From positions 1 to 5,189 of the forward strand of contig PLEB01000401.1 in assembly GCA_003136915.1 (NCBI GenBank): DNA of 5,189 bases, in the 5' to 3' direction. The notes beneath the pieces were generated by a model. That model was not told the origin of the DNA. It worked only from the letters and a program-made list of their open reading frames with translations, and ran no database searches. A program made the position numbers and the translations under genes. Position 1 is the first letter of the stretch, and each line of letters starts with the position of its first letter. Of the stretch, positions 1 through 5,189 are shown one piece after another. This stretch comes from Chitinophagaceae bacterium. Its GTDB lineage: Bacteria > Bacteroidota > Bacteroidia > Chitinophagales > Chitinophagaceae.

Positions 1-666
1 ACGAACTGGAAACAAACCGTAGTGGATTCCGCGAAATATCTGATTTGGATTCATGAAAGTGAAGAGGGAAACTGGATTTATAATTATTATCACATGTGGG
101 GGCCTATGATCAAATTGGAAACATACAAGGACCATGATGGCACACAATTGAATGGATTGGTTTGTTATTATTATAAAACCGGGAGCCTGGATTCCATAGG
201 CCATTATGAGAACGGCAAAAAAGAAGGAAGCTTTTATAAATACCTTATTTTACCCGGTGAATCTTTGAGCGAGGCCTTGCAATATGATTATGTGCATGAT
301 AGCCTGACCAAAACCATTGATTACAGCAAGGATGATTCGGCTAACGATGATAATGAAGCCGGTGACAAAGAATCTCAATATCCCGGAGGAAGTTCACAAT
401 GGCAACAGTATTTAGGAAAGAATCTTCATTACCCTGAGCGGGCCGCAGATTATGAAAAACAGGGCGAAGTCAGGACGGCTTTCACAGTGGATGAACAGGG
501 AAATGTGAGCGATCCTGTAATTTCAAAATCAGTAGAATATTCATTGGACCGCGAAGCCCTGCGCATCATTAAGCTTTCGGGCAAATGGGAACCCGGTCTT
601 AAACTTGGGAAACCGGCAAAAACTTATAAAGTCCAGCCTATCAGGTTTGAATTGCGATCGCAATAA
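1..666 (+). CDS. Energy transducer TonB-like protein (TonB C-terminal domain), 5'-truncated
   Basis: The reading frame is open from the first base, so the start lies outside the window; the GTG at 22 is internal rather than a convincing start. The visible 221 residues have two parts. Residues about 51-81 (NGLVCYYYKTGSLDSIGHYE, then NGKKEGSFYKY) resemble a MORN/YwqK-type repeat. After an acidic linker (about 110-125), residues about 141-218 look like a TonB C-terminal domain, with YPERAADYEKQGEVRTAFTV, the turn DEQGNVSDPVI and a final PIRFEL strand. In TonB this domain contacts the TonB box of outer-membrane receptors and passes on proton-motive-force energy. Bacteroidota have many such MORN plus TonB-C proteins, often with only a signal peptide or lipobox at the N-terminus. 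That part is missing here, so anchoring and true energy transduction cannot be judged. The stop is TAA, 39 bases before the next gene. The domain call is strong; the specific role is unknown. Confidence 0.88.
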   Translation, partial: TNWKQTVVDSAKYLIWIHESEEGNWIYNYYHMWGPMIKLETYKDHDGTQLNGLVCYYYKTGSLDSIGHYENGKKEGSFYKYLILPGESLSEALQYDYVHDSLTKTIDYSKDDSANDDNEAGDKESQYPGGSSQWQQYLGKNLHYPERAADYEKQGEVRTAFTVDEQGNVSDPVISKSVEYSLDREALRIIKLSGKWEPGLKLGKPAKTYKVQPIRFELRSQ

Positions 667-705
667 ACCTGTTGAACAATTACTAAATCTTATTGTTAAT
701 GATCT

Positions 706-1077
706 ATGCCAGCTTCTTCCAAAAAAACAATTGTTTTTGGCGCTTCGGATAACCCCGAAAGGTATAGCAACCTGGCCATAAAAAGATTGCGTTCGCTTGG
801 TCATCCCGTGATTGGCATTGGAAAGAGAAGGGTCATGGTGGAGGATGTTCCAGTTCAGAACGAAACCAGTCCTGTCCCGGATGTCGATACCGTATCCCTC
901 TATCTGAATCCCAATAATCAGAAATCCTACTACAATTACATCCTTTCCCTGCATCCTCGGAGAATCATATTCAATCCGGGTGCAGAAAACGCAGAATTCC
1001 AAAAACTAGCTCAGGATCATGGCATTCAAACACAGGAAGCCTGCACGCTTGTTTTGCTTTCTACCGGGCAATACTGA
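706..1077 (+). CDS. CoA-binding domain protein (YccU/CoA_binding_2 family)
   Basis: This complete 123-residue protein matches the usual size of single-domain CoA-binding Rossmann proteins of the YccU type. Its first strand and nucleotide loop are KKTIVFGASDNPERYSN (residues 6-22), with the G-A-S-x-x-P-x-R-x-S pattern of the family. A second strand, HPVIGIG, lies at 33-39. NPGAEN (90-95) and EACTLVLL (111-118) are the conserved C-terminal elements. The protein should be cytoplasmic and soluble. Family members bind coenzyme A by analogy with the succinyl-CoA synthetase alpha domain, but their physiological role is poorly defined. The ATG at 706 is chosen because the nearby ATG at 699 is in another frame. 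No Shine-Dalgarno sequence is visible. The gene follows the TonB-like gene by 39 bases and may be cotranscribed with it. Its stop falls just before the palindromic element A, which separates it from the convergent permease gene. Confidence 0.9.
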   Translation: MPASSKKTIVFGASDNPERYSNLAIKRLRSLGHPVIGIGKRRVMVEDVPVQNETSPVPDVDTVSLYLNPNNQKSYYNYILSLHPRRIIFNPGAENAEFQKLAQDHGIQTQEACTLVLLSTGQY

Positions 1078-1081
1078 GAGA

Positions 1082-1194
1082 AATGTGCTAATGTGATAAT
1101 TTGCTAATGTGTAAATGAAATACACCCTAATTTCCACATTAGCTCATTTTCACGTTAGCACATTGGTACTTTCACATTAACACATTAGCACATT
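1082..1194. repeat. Element A: imperfect palindrome of AATGTG/CACATT words between convergent genes
   Basis: The 123-base gap between two convergent stop codons is almost filled by an imperfect palindrome. The outer arms are a perfect 14-bp inverted repeat (AATGTGCTAATGTG at 1082-1095, CACATTAGCACATT at 1181-1194). An inner perfect 9-bp pair (GCTAATGTG at 1103-1111, CACATTAGC at 1135-1143) encloses a 23-base loop. An alternative inner pairing matches 1098-1118 with about 1146-1166 over roughly 18 of 21 positions. AATGTG occurs three times on the left arm and CACATT five times on the right. The position suits a bidirectional transcription stop for both flanking genes, but no U-tract typical of an intrinsic terminator follows. 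The shared loop core with element B (see 3826-3908) points to a dispersed hairpin-repeat family rather than a one-off terminator. Confidence 0.85.
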
Positions 1195-1200
1195 ATCACC

Positions 1201-3654
1201 CTACTCGCTTCTCAAACTTTTCACCGGGTTCGCAGTTGCTGCTTTGAGAGCCTGCAAACTGATTGTGATGAAAGCAATCAATACAGCAATGATTCCTGTA
1301 ATGGCAAAAACCCACCAGCCAATATCAATCCTGTATGCATAATCCTGCAGCCACTTATGCATGAAATACAAGGCGACCGGCGATGCGATCAGTAAAGCGA
1401 TCAGCACTAACTTTAGAAAATCTTTCGATAACAAACGCACAATGGTGGATATAGAAGCGCCCAACACTTTTCGTATGCCGATTTCCTTGGTACGGTTTAC
1501 TGCCGCCAGTGCGGCTAAACCAAATAAACCGAGACAGGCGAGAAAAATAGAAATGCCGCCGGCCCATCCCACAATACCGCTCCATTTTTCCTCCGATTTA
1601 TAAAAGCGGTCGAGGTCTTCATCAAGGAAACTATATTTAAAAGGCAAATCGGAAATAATATTCTTCCATTTTGATTGCAGCAGCGATAGTGTAGCAGCCG
1701 GATCACCTGGCCGGATTCGAACAAAGAATTTGGCTGGCGCAAAATTGCCTGGCATGGTGAATAACTGCGCCCTTACTGCCCGGTTCAAGGCTTCAAAATT
1801 GAAATCCTTTATGACACCGATAACTGTTTTGAAATTATTGCCTCTTCCTTTGAATTGCTGCCCGATTGCTTTTTCTGCCGTCATACCCAAAGCAGTTTTT
1901 GCCAGCGTTTCATTTATGATAACAGCATTCGTGGTATCACTTGCTATTGACAAGTCAAAGTTGCGGCCTGCTATCAATCGCATACCCATTAATTTCAGAT
2001 AAAACTGATCAATCGGATATTCTATCGCGCCAAATTCTTTATCACCAAAAGTATACCCGCCACCCATTTGCCCCTGGCCTTCGCCCAAACCAATTTCAGA
2101 ACCCGCCACTCCGATAATTTGCTTTTGTGATTGCAATGATTCCCTGAACAACGGATATATTCTTTTTGTATCAATCCCTCCGGCATTAATGACAACGACA
2201 TTTTCTTTCGTCAGACCGAGATTTTTAGAGCGGAGAAAATGCAGTTGCCTGAAAATAATCAAAGTAGAAATGATCAAGGCTATAGAAAGGGCAAATTGAA
2301 AAGTAACCAGTGATTTTGTGAAAAAATTAGAACCGCCTAATTTAATCTTGCTTTTCAATACTTCCACGGGCTTGAATCCAGACAGCACTAAGGCAGGATA
2401 GCTTCCTGCGAACAACCCGACCAAAAAGATCAATCCCGCCAACATCCAGATTAACTGCGGGAACTGGCTGAATGAAAAACTCAATTGCCTTCCGCATAGC
2501 TGATTAAAAAAGGGCAATAAAGTATTTGCGAGAAGTAATCCAGCTGCCCCGGAAAAAATACTTAATAGCATGGACTCTGTGAGGAACTGGTAAATCAGCT
2601 TGTTTCGCCCGCTTCCGATTACTTTTCTCACACCGACTTCTTTTGCTCTCCCTGCAGAACGTCCGATCGCCAGTGTAGTGAAATTGATACATGCAATTAA
2701 TAATATTCCGGCAGCAATACTAATGAGTATCCACAGATTTTTTGGGTTGGTTGTGCTGCCCGGAGCTCCGGCATCCACATTCACACTGGTGTGCATGTCG
2801 CGAAGGGGCTGTAATTTGAAGCTGATCGGAAAAGGGCCTTTACCATCCCATCTGCCAGATTTAATCATAAATGCTTCATCGTCCGCGTAATATTTATGCC
2901 TGAACTCAGCCAGCTTCTTCGGTTCATTCATCAAATGGCTTCCTTTCCTTACCTGCACATAAGTGTTAATTCCGATGGTCATATGCCAGTTGCCGGCACT
3001 TGCTTTTCCATCTTCAGTAGCAAGCACATAATCAAAATTCCCAAGTATACCAAACTGTATGGTAGACGTAGTCGGTATATTTTCAACAACGCCACCAACT
3101 TTAAATGCCTCAAATTGATCCTGTTGGTCATCCATTTTTATATCTACTCTTTTCCCGACAATATCTGTTCCTCCAAATAATTGTACAGCCTTGTCGCGTG
3201 TTAAAATAAGGCTATGACGATCTTTCAAAGCGTAGGCGGCATTTCCTGCAATTAATTTAAATGAAAATACATTCAGCAATTGCGGATCGGCAAAGGATAC
3301 TGACGAGCGACTGACCTTATTATCTACCTTCACAAAATGTTCTCCCCAGCCTTCCTGGAAGCGCACGAAGTTTTCAATATCGGGAAGATCCTGTTTCATC
3401 GCAGGTCCAAGTGGTGTATATGATGAGGCATCGCCGCCGGGTTCACGATCCTTATCCCCGGCGGACCAGTCAATAACACGATATATGTCGTTACCGTTTT
3501 TATGAAACCGATCGTAGCTGAATTCATTCACGGCATATAACAGAAAGAGGCTAAAGCAGGCAATGCCAACAGATAATCCGAATACATTAATGAAAGCAAG
3601 AATTTTTTGCCTTGAAAGATTGCGCAAAGCGATCTTTATATAGTGTAAAATCAT
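1201..3654 (-). CDS. ABC transporter permease, MacB/FtsX type (two MacB_PCD plus FtsX units)
   Basis: This complete 817-residue inner-membrane protein is typical in length for Bacteroidota double-unit permeases. It opens with ALRNLSRQKILAFINVFGLS and a first membrane helix at about 19-42. A MacB-type periplasmic domain spans about 43-300. Helices follow at about 307-330, 360-380 and 400-425, with the cytoplasmic coupling segment RAKEVGVRKVIGSGRNKL (336-353). A fifth helix lies at about 447-468, and a second periplasmic domain at about 470-690. Three more helices follow at about 693-717, 747-766 and 780-801, with the matching coupling segment RTKEIGIRKVLGAS (721-734), and the chain ends NPVKSLRSE. 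The two related halves imply an internal duplication. MacB-like systems work with a separate ATPase and drive efflux or extrusion of molecules from the periplasm by mechanotransmission. No ATPase is encoded here, so the partner and substrate are unknown. The ATG start gives the canonical N-terminus. The TAG stop directly abuts element A. Confidence 0.93.
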   Translation of the reverse strand: MILHYIKIALRNLSRQKILAFINVFGLSVGIACFSLFLLYAVNEFSYDRFHKNGNDIYRVIDWSAGDKDREPGGDASSYTPLGPAMKQDLPDIENFVRFQEGWGEHFVKVDNKVSRSSVSFADPQLLNVFSFKLIAGNAAYALKDRHSLILTRDKAVQLFGGTDIVGKRVDIKMDDQQDQFEAFKVGGVVENIPTTSTIQFGILGNFDYVLATEDGKASAGNWHMTIGINTYVQVRKGSHLMNEPKKLAEFRHKYYADDEAFMIKSGRWDGKGPFPISFKLQPLRDMHTSVNVDAGAPGSTTNPKNLWILISIAAGILLIACINFTTLAIGRSAGRAKEVGVRKVIGSGRNKLIYQFLTESMLLSIFSGAAGLLLANTLLPFFNQLCGRQLSFSFSQFPQLIWMLAGLIFLVGLFAGSYPALVLSGFKPVEVLKSKIKLGGSNFFTKSLVTFQFALSIALIISTLIIFRQLHFLRSKNLGLTKENVVVINAGGIDTKRIYPLFRESLQSQKQIIGVAGSEIGLGEGQGQMGGGYTFGDKEFGAIEYPIDQFYLKLMGMRLIAGRNFDLSIASDTTNAVIINETLAKTALGMTAEKAIGQQFKGRGNNFKTVIGVIKDFNFEALNRAVRAQLFTMPGNFAPAKFFVRIRPGDPAATLSLLQSKWKNIISDLPFKYSFLDEDLDRFYKSEEKWSGIVGWAGGISIFLACLGLFGLAALAAVNRTKEIGIRKVLGASISTIVRLLSKDFLKLVLIALLIASPVALYFMHKWLQDYAYRIDIGWWVFAITGIIAVLIAFITISLQALKAATANPVKSLRSE

Positions 3655-3687
3655 AACTGATGGTTTATTATTTCGCAGTAAAATGAC

Positions 3688-3731
3688 CCGGCAGGAGAAG
3701 CAGATTAGAGAACTATCTAATTATATGCCGG
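3688..3731 (-). promoter_or_regulatory. Two-stem inverted repeat in the permease leader
   Basis: An outer pair CCGGCA (3688-3693) and TGCCGG (3726-3731) encloses an inner pair ATTAGA (3704-3709) and TCTAAT (3716-3721) with a 6-base loop. The two stems are joined by an asymmetric internal loop of 10 and 4 bases. The element lies 34-77 bases before the permease ATG, so it could be a leader RNA structure if transcription starts further upstream, or an operator-like palindrome in DNA. Each stem is only 6 bp, so chance occurrence is possible. Confidence 0.4.
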
Positions 3732-3782
3732 AATAAAACACAAATGATTTACAACGCAATAGCTATCCTCAATATATGAATC

Positions 3783-3821
3783 AGTTCGTTTCTGATACAG
3801 GTGTGTGCGTTTTTGATACAG
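3783..3821. promoter_or_regulatory. Direct repeat with 21-bp period, candidate activator or operator sites
   Basis: CGTTTCTGATACAG (3787-3800) recurs as CGTTTTTGATACAG (3808-3821), with 13 of 14 bases identical. Extended leftwards, the repeats still share bases (15 of 18 over 3783-3800 versus 3804-3821). The 21-bp period is close to two DNA turns, placing both copies on the same face. Each copy has a rough TGT-like/ACA-like dyad shape, as in TGTGCG...GATACA. They lie 129-167 bases upstream of the permease start and more than 200 bases before the 4026 gene. They fit paired regulator sites for the permease better than for the other gene. The regulator is unknown. Confidence 0.5.
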
Positions 3822-3825
3822 AAGA

Positions 3826-3908
3826 GGAATGTGCTCATGTGGAAATGTGTAAATGTGTAAATTAGGCTACCTGTATTTCATTTCCACATTTCCATATTTC
3901 CACATTCT
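3826..3908. repeat. Element B: second AATGTG/CACATT palindrome, inverted relative of element A
   Basis: A perfect 10-bp inverted repeat, TGGAAATGTG (3840-3849) and CACATTTCCA (3885-3894), is flanked by an outer AATGTG (3828-3833) and CACATT (3901-3906). The spacers are 7 bases on each side, giving a long imperfect hairpin. The loop contains AAATTAGG (3859-3866) and TGTATTTCATTT (3872-3883). The same two blocks occur on the opposite strand in the loop of element A, as CCTAATTT (1126-1133) and AAATGAAATACA (1113-1124). The spacer between the blocks is 5 bases here and 1 base in A. A and B therefore share a core, lie in opposite orientation, and have stems made of similar words in different order. 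Confidence 0.8.
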
Positions 3909-3927
3909 CCATTATCCATTATCCATT
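3909..3927. repeat. Short CCATTAT tandem repeat
   Basis: The 7-base unit CCATTAT occurs twice in succession (3909-3915 and 3916-3922), followed by a partial unit CCATT. It sits just to the right of element B and uses the same CATT word, so it may be a degenerate extension of that element or an independent slippage-prone microsatellite. Confidence 0.65.
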
Positions 3928-3989
3928 CCAAAAATGGGAATCCCCGATAAAGAGACAATTTACCCCCTGTTATGGCGTTTTTATAGCAG

Positions 3990-4017
3990 GATCCCTGCTT
4001 CGAAAAATGCAGGGATC
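3990..4017 (+). promoter_or_regulatory. Hairpin next to the start of the 4026 gene
   Basis: GATCCCTGC (3990-3998) and GCAGGGATC (4009-4017) form a perfect 9-bp stem with a 10-base loop, ending 8 bases before the ATG at 4026. The 3' arm contains AGGGA (4011-4015), the only Shine-Dalgarno-like purine run near this start, so folding would bury it. A shorter competing stem, GCAGG (3986-3990) with CCTGC (3994-3998), cannot form at the same time. No U-tract follows, so it does not look like an intrinsic terminator. A role in controlling translation of the coupled gene pair is inference. Confidence 0.5.
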
Positions 4018-4025
4018 ACAATCCG

Positions 4026-4451
4026 ATGAATACCCTGAAAAGCATTTTTTTCTGCTACGGCCTATTGCATAGCCTGCTACTTTCCGCACAGGATAAACCC
4101 TTCCCGCAAAATATTCCATACCAGGTAAAAATAGAAGTCAGTACCGAAGCTCTGGAAAAATTATTTTATTCCACAGGCACATGCAAACTTCAATTGTCGC
4201 CCACTTTCCAGTTCATTGGAAACATTCAAAACCGCACGGAAAAAGGACCCTCGGTAAGCACCGTTTTGATAAGCACAGAAAATATGCAGGGTGCAATGCT
4301 GAGCTTGTCACGATCAGTAAAACCGAACGGTTCCATTCAATATACCGGTCATCTGCTCCGGCTGCATAATCCCGATGGCATATTGCTAATTGAAAAGGAC
4401 GGTCATTATTATTTTATCCGGACAGAACAACGATACCTTGTTGCAGAATGA
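4026..4451 (+). CDS. Small secreted protein of unknown function, coupled to a metalloprotease gene
   Basis: This complete 141-residue protein does not match a family I can name. Residues 1-22 form a signal peptide: a lysine near the N-terminus, the hydrophobic core SIFFCYGLLHSLLL, and SAQ before the likely cleavage at Gln22/Asp23. The Cys at 10 is not in a lipobox. The mature part of about 119 residues looks rich in beta strands (KLQLSPTFQFIG, STVLISTENMQGAMLSLS, SIQYTGHLLRL, GILLIEKDGHYYFI) and has one cysteine (Cys53). It is probably periplasmic or exported. The stop overlaps the ATG of the protease gene in an ATGA arrangement, so the two are very probably cotranscribed and translationally coupled. 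A role as inhibitor, folding helper or accessory subunit of the protease is plausible but unproven. The ATG follows a hairpin that covers the only Shine-Dalgarno-like sequence. Confidence 0.85.
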   Translation: MNTLKSIFFCYGLLHSLLLSAQDKPFPQNIPYQVKIEVSTEALEKLFYSTGTCKLQLSPTFQFIGNIQNRTEKGPSVSTVLISTENMQGAMLSLSRSVKPNGSIQYTGHLLRLHNPDGILLIEKDGHYYFIRTEQRYLVAE

Positions 4452-5189
4452 AAAATACTAAACGATATATTCTTATTTTCCTGTTGTTAAATGCAGTAAC
4501 CCCTACTAACGCCCAGACGCCGGTGCTCAACAGTTATGCACCTGCGGCTGCAACAGTTTATCTGGATTTTGACGGCGCTACCGTCGATGGCACTTTATGG
4601 AATGAAAATGGAAAAATCATTGCGGAACCATCAGGCCTTTCTCCCGCAACCATTACCTGGATATTTAAAAAGATCGCCGATCATTTTATCCTGTTCAACC
4701 TGAACCTGACAACGGATCCGGAGATGTATGCACATGCGCCGATTTATCAGCGGACGCGCATCATCATTACACCAAATGGTGATTGGTACGGTCCGGCTTC
4801 GGGAGTTTCCGCAGTTGGTTCCTTTGTTTGGGGCGATGAAACGCCGGCCTGGGTCTTCACCGACCATCTTTCCAACAACCCTTTATTTATAGCGGCAGCT
4901 GCAACCCACGAGATCGGTCATACGCTCGGATTACAACATCAGAGTCTGTATGATTCTTATGGCATCATGATGTCTGAATTGAGCGGAGGCGAGAGCAATA
5001 TATTTTCCAATGAGGCTCCGCTGATGGGGATCCCATTTTATAAGAATGCTGACTGGATCAAGGGTAGCCCCTCTACAGGTGCGGCGAATATCCAAAATGA
5101 TACTGCACTGATTGCGGGGGCACCTAACGATATTGGATACCGGAAAAATGTCTTTGTACCCGGAGGATCCGGCCAGAAAAGCGCAGGAG
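4448..5189 (+). CDS. Secreted metzincin-type zinc metalloprotease, 3'-truncated
   Basis: The frame runs open to the window end, giving 247 residues, and starts at an ATG overlapping the previous stop by 4 bases. Residues 1-23 are a signal peptide (MKNTKRYILIFLLLNAVTPT, then NAQ). A conserved-looking block YLDFDGATVDGTLWNENG lies at 38-55. The zinc-binding site HEIGHTLGLQH (154-164) fits HExxHxxGxxH exactly: His154, His158 and His164 as ligands and Glu155 as the catalytic base. A downstream Met for the Met-turn is probably Met193 in APLMGIPFY, with Met174/Met175 in GIMMSE as an alternative. Known metzincins cut peptide bonds outside the cytoplasm. From memory, similar Bacteroidota proteins carry C-terminal repeats and a type IX secretion sorting domain, but that region lies beyond the window. 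No cysteine-switch propeptide is visible in the N-terminal part. The substrate is unknown. Confidence 0.9.
   Translation, partial: MKNTKRYILIFLLLNAVTPTNAQTPVLNSYAPAAATVYLDFDGATVDGTLWNENGKIIAEPSGLSPATITWIFKKIADHFILFNLNLTTDPEMYAHAPIYQRTRIIITPNGDWYGPASGVSAVGSFVWGDETPAWVFTDHLSNNPLFIAAAATHEIGHTLGLQHQSLYDSYGIMMSELSGGESNIFSNEAPLMGIPFYKNADWIKGSPSTGAANIQNDTALIAGAPNDIGYRKNVFVPGGSGQKSAG

Larger units (their letters stand above)
3655..4025. other. Divergent intergenic region (371 bases) with regulatory-like and repeat sequences
   Basis: This stretch separates the leftward permease gene from the rightward small secreted-protein gene and must carry promoters for both. It contains a two-stem inverted repeat in the permease leader (3688-3731), a 21-bp-phased direct repeat (3783-3821), palindromic element B (3826-3908), a CCATTAT tandem run (3909-3927), and a 9-bp hairpin next to the 4026 start (3990-4017). 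No convincing coding frame, tRNA or intrinsic terminator was seen. No clear match to the Bacteroidota promoter pattern (TTG, then TAnnTTTG) was found on either strand. Confidence 0.8.

Noticed and set aside
541..1002. 153-residue open frame on the minus strand
   Set aside because: It lies antisense to the TonB-C and CoA-binding genes, both of which have recognisable conserved motifs. Its own translation has a shadow-like composition with no recognisable domain.
1078..1200. Could the AATGTG/CACATT region be a CRISPR array?
   Set aside because: The words are 6-14 bases, arranged as inverted rather than direct repeats, with no regular spacers of 25-40 bases and no cas genes.
1201..3654. Insertion sequence bounded by elements A and B
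   Set aside because: The enclosed gene is a transport permease with no transposase motif, the element ends are not matching terminal inverted repeats of IS type, and no target-site duplication was found.
3683..3736. 17-codon plus-strand open frame (MTRQEKQIRELSNYMPE)
   Set aside because: It is too short to support without expression or conservation data, has no ribosome binding site, and overlaps the nested inverted repeat of the permease leader.
3756..3770. Possible sigma-54 promoter for the permease (minus strand, GAGG...TTGC)
   Set aside because: The GG and GC pairs are separated by 9 bases rather than the strict 10, and the -24 half does not match TGGCAC. The upstream phased repeats make the idea attractive, but the element itself is not convincing.
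3990..4017. Intrinsic terminator
   Set aside because: The 9-bp stem is not followed by a U-tract (the next bases are ACAATCCG), and it sits directly before a start codon.
4181..4369. 62-residue open frame on the plus strand
   Set aside because: It is an out-of-frame shadow inside the 141-residue secreted-protein gene, with no start signal and no recognisable features.
4631..4867. 78-residue open frame on the minus strand
   Set aside because: It is fully antisense to the metalloprotease, whose plus-strand frame is supported by a signal peptide and a metzincin site.

Overview
The window looks like a chromosomal segment from a member of the Bacteroidota, probably Chitinophagia or a close relative. 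The evidence is indirect but consistent. There is a TonB-C protein with a MORN/YwqK-like segment, and an orphan double-unit MacB/FtsX-type permease of about 800 residues. Two secreted proteins have signal peptides ending in Ala-Gln, start codons mostly lack Shine-Dalgarno sequences, and A/T-rich intergenic regions are packed with CACATT/AATGTG words. No sequence search was run, so the taxon is inferred.

Layout: (1) 1-666 (+) is the 3' part of a TonB C-terminal-domain protein whose start lies before the window. (2) 706-1077 (+) is a small CoA-binding (Rossmann-fold, YccU-like) protein. (3) 1078-1200 is the gap between convergent genes and is almost filled by an imperfect palindrome, 'element A'. 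(4) 1201-3654 (-) is a complete 817-residue ABC transporter permease with no ATPase gene beside it. (5) 3655-4025 is a 371-base divergent intergenic region. It holds a two-stem inverted repeat in the permease leader, a 21-bp-phased direct repeat, a second AATGTG/CACATT palindrome ('element B'), a short CCATTAT tandem repeat, and a hairpin just before the next gene. (6) 4026-4451 (+) is a small secreted protein of unknown function. (7) 4448 to the end (+) is a secreted metzincin-type zinc protease, cut by the window end, whose ATG overlaps the previous stop by 4 bases.

How the genes may work together: the last two genes almost certainly form a translationally coupled pair of exported proteins, so the small protein may assist, inhibit or accompany the protease (inference). 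The permease is probably a separate transcription unit with its own upstream regulatory region. The TonB-C and CoA-binding genes lie 39 bases apart on the same strand and may be cotranscribed, but no functional link between them is evident.

Most unusual structure: elements A and B lie at opposite ends of the permease unit in opposite orientations. They share a loop core, while their stems are built from different arrangements of the same short words. This resembles a dispersed hairpin-repeat family.
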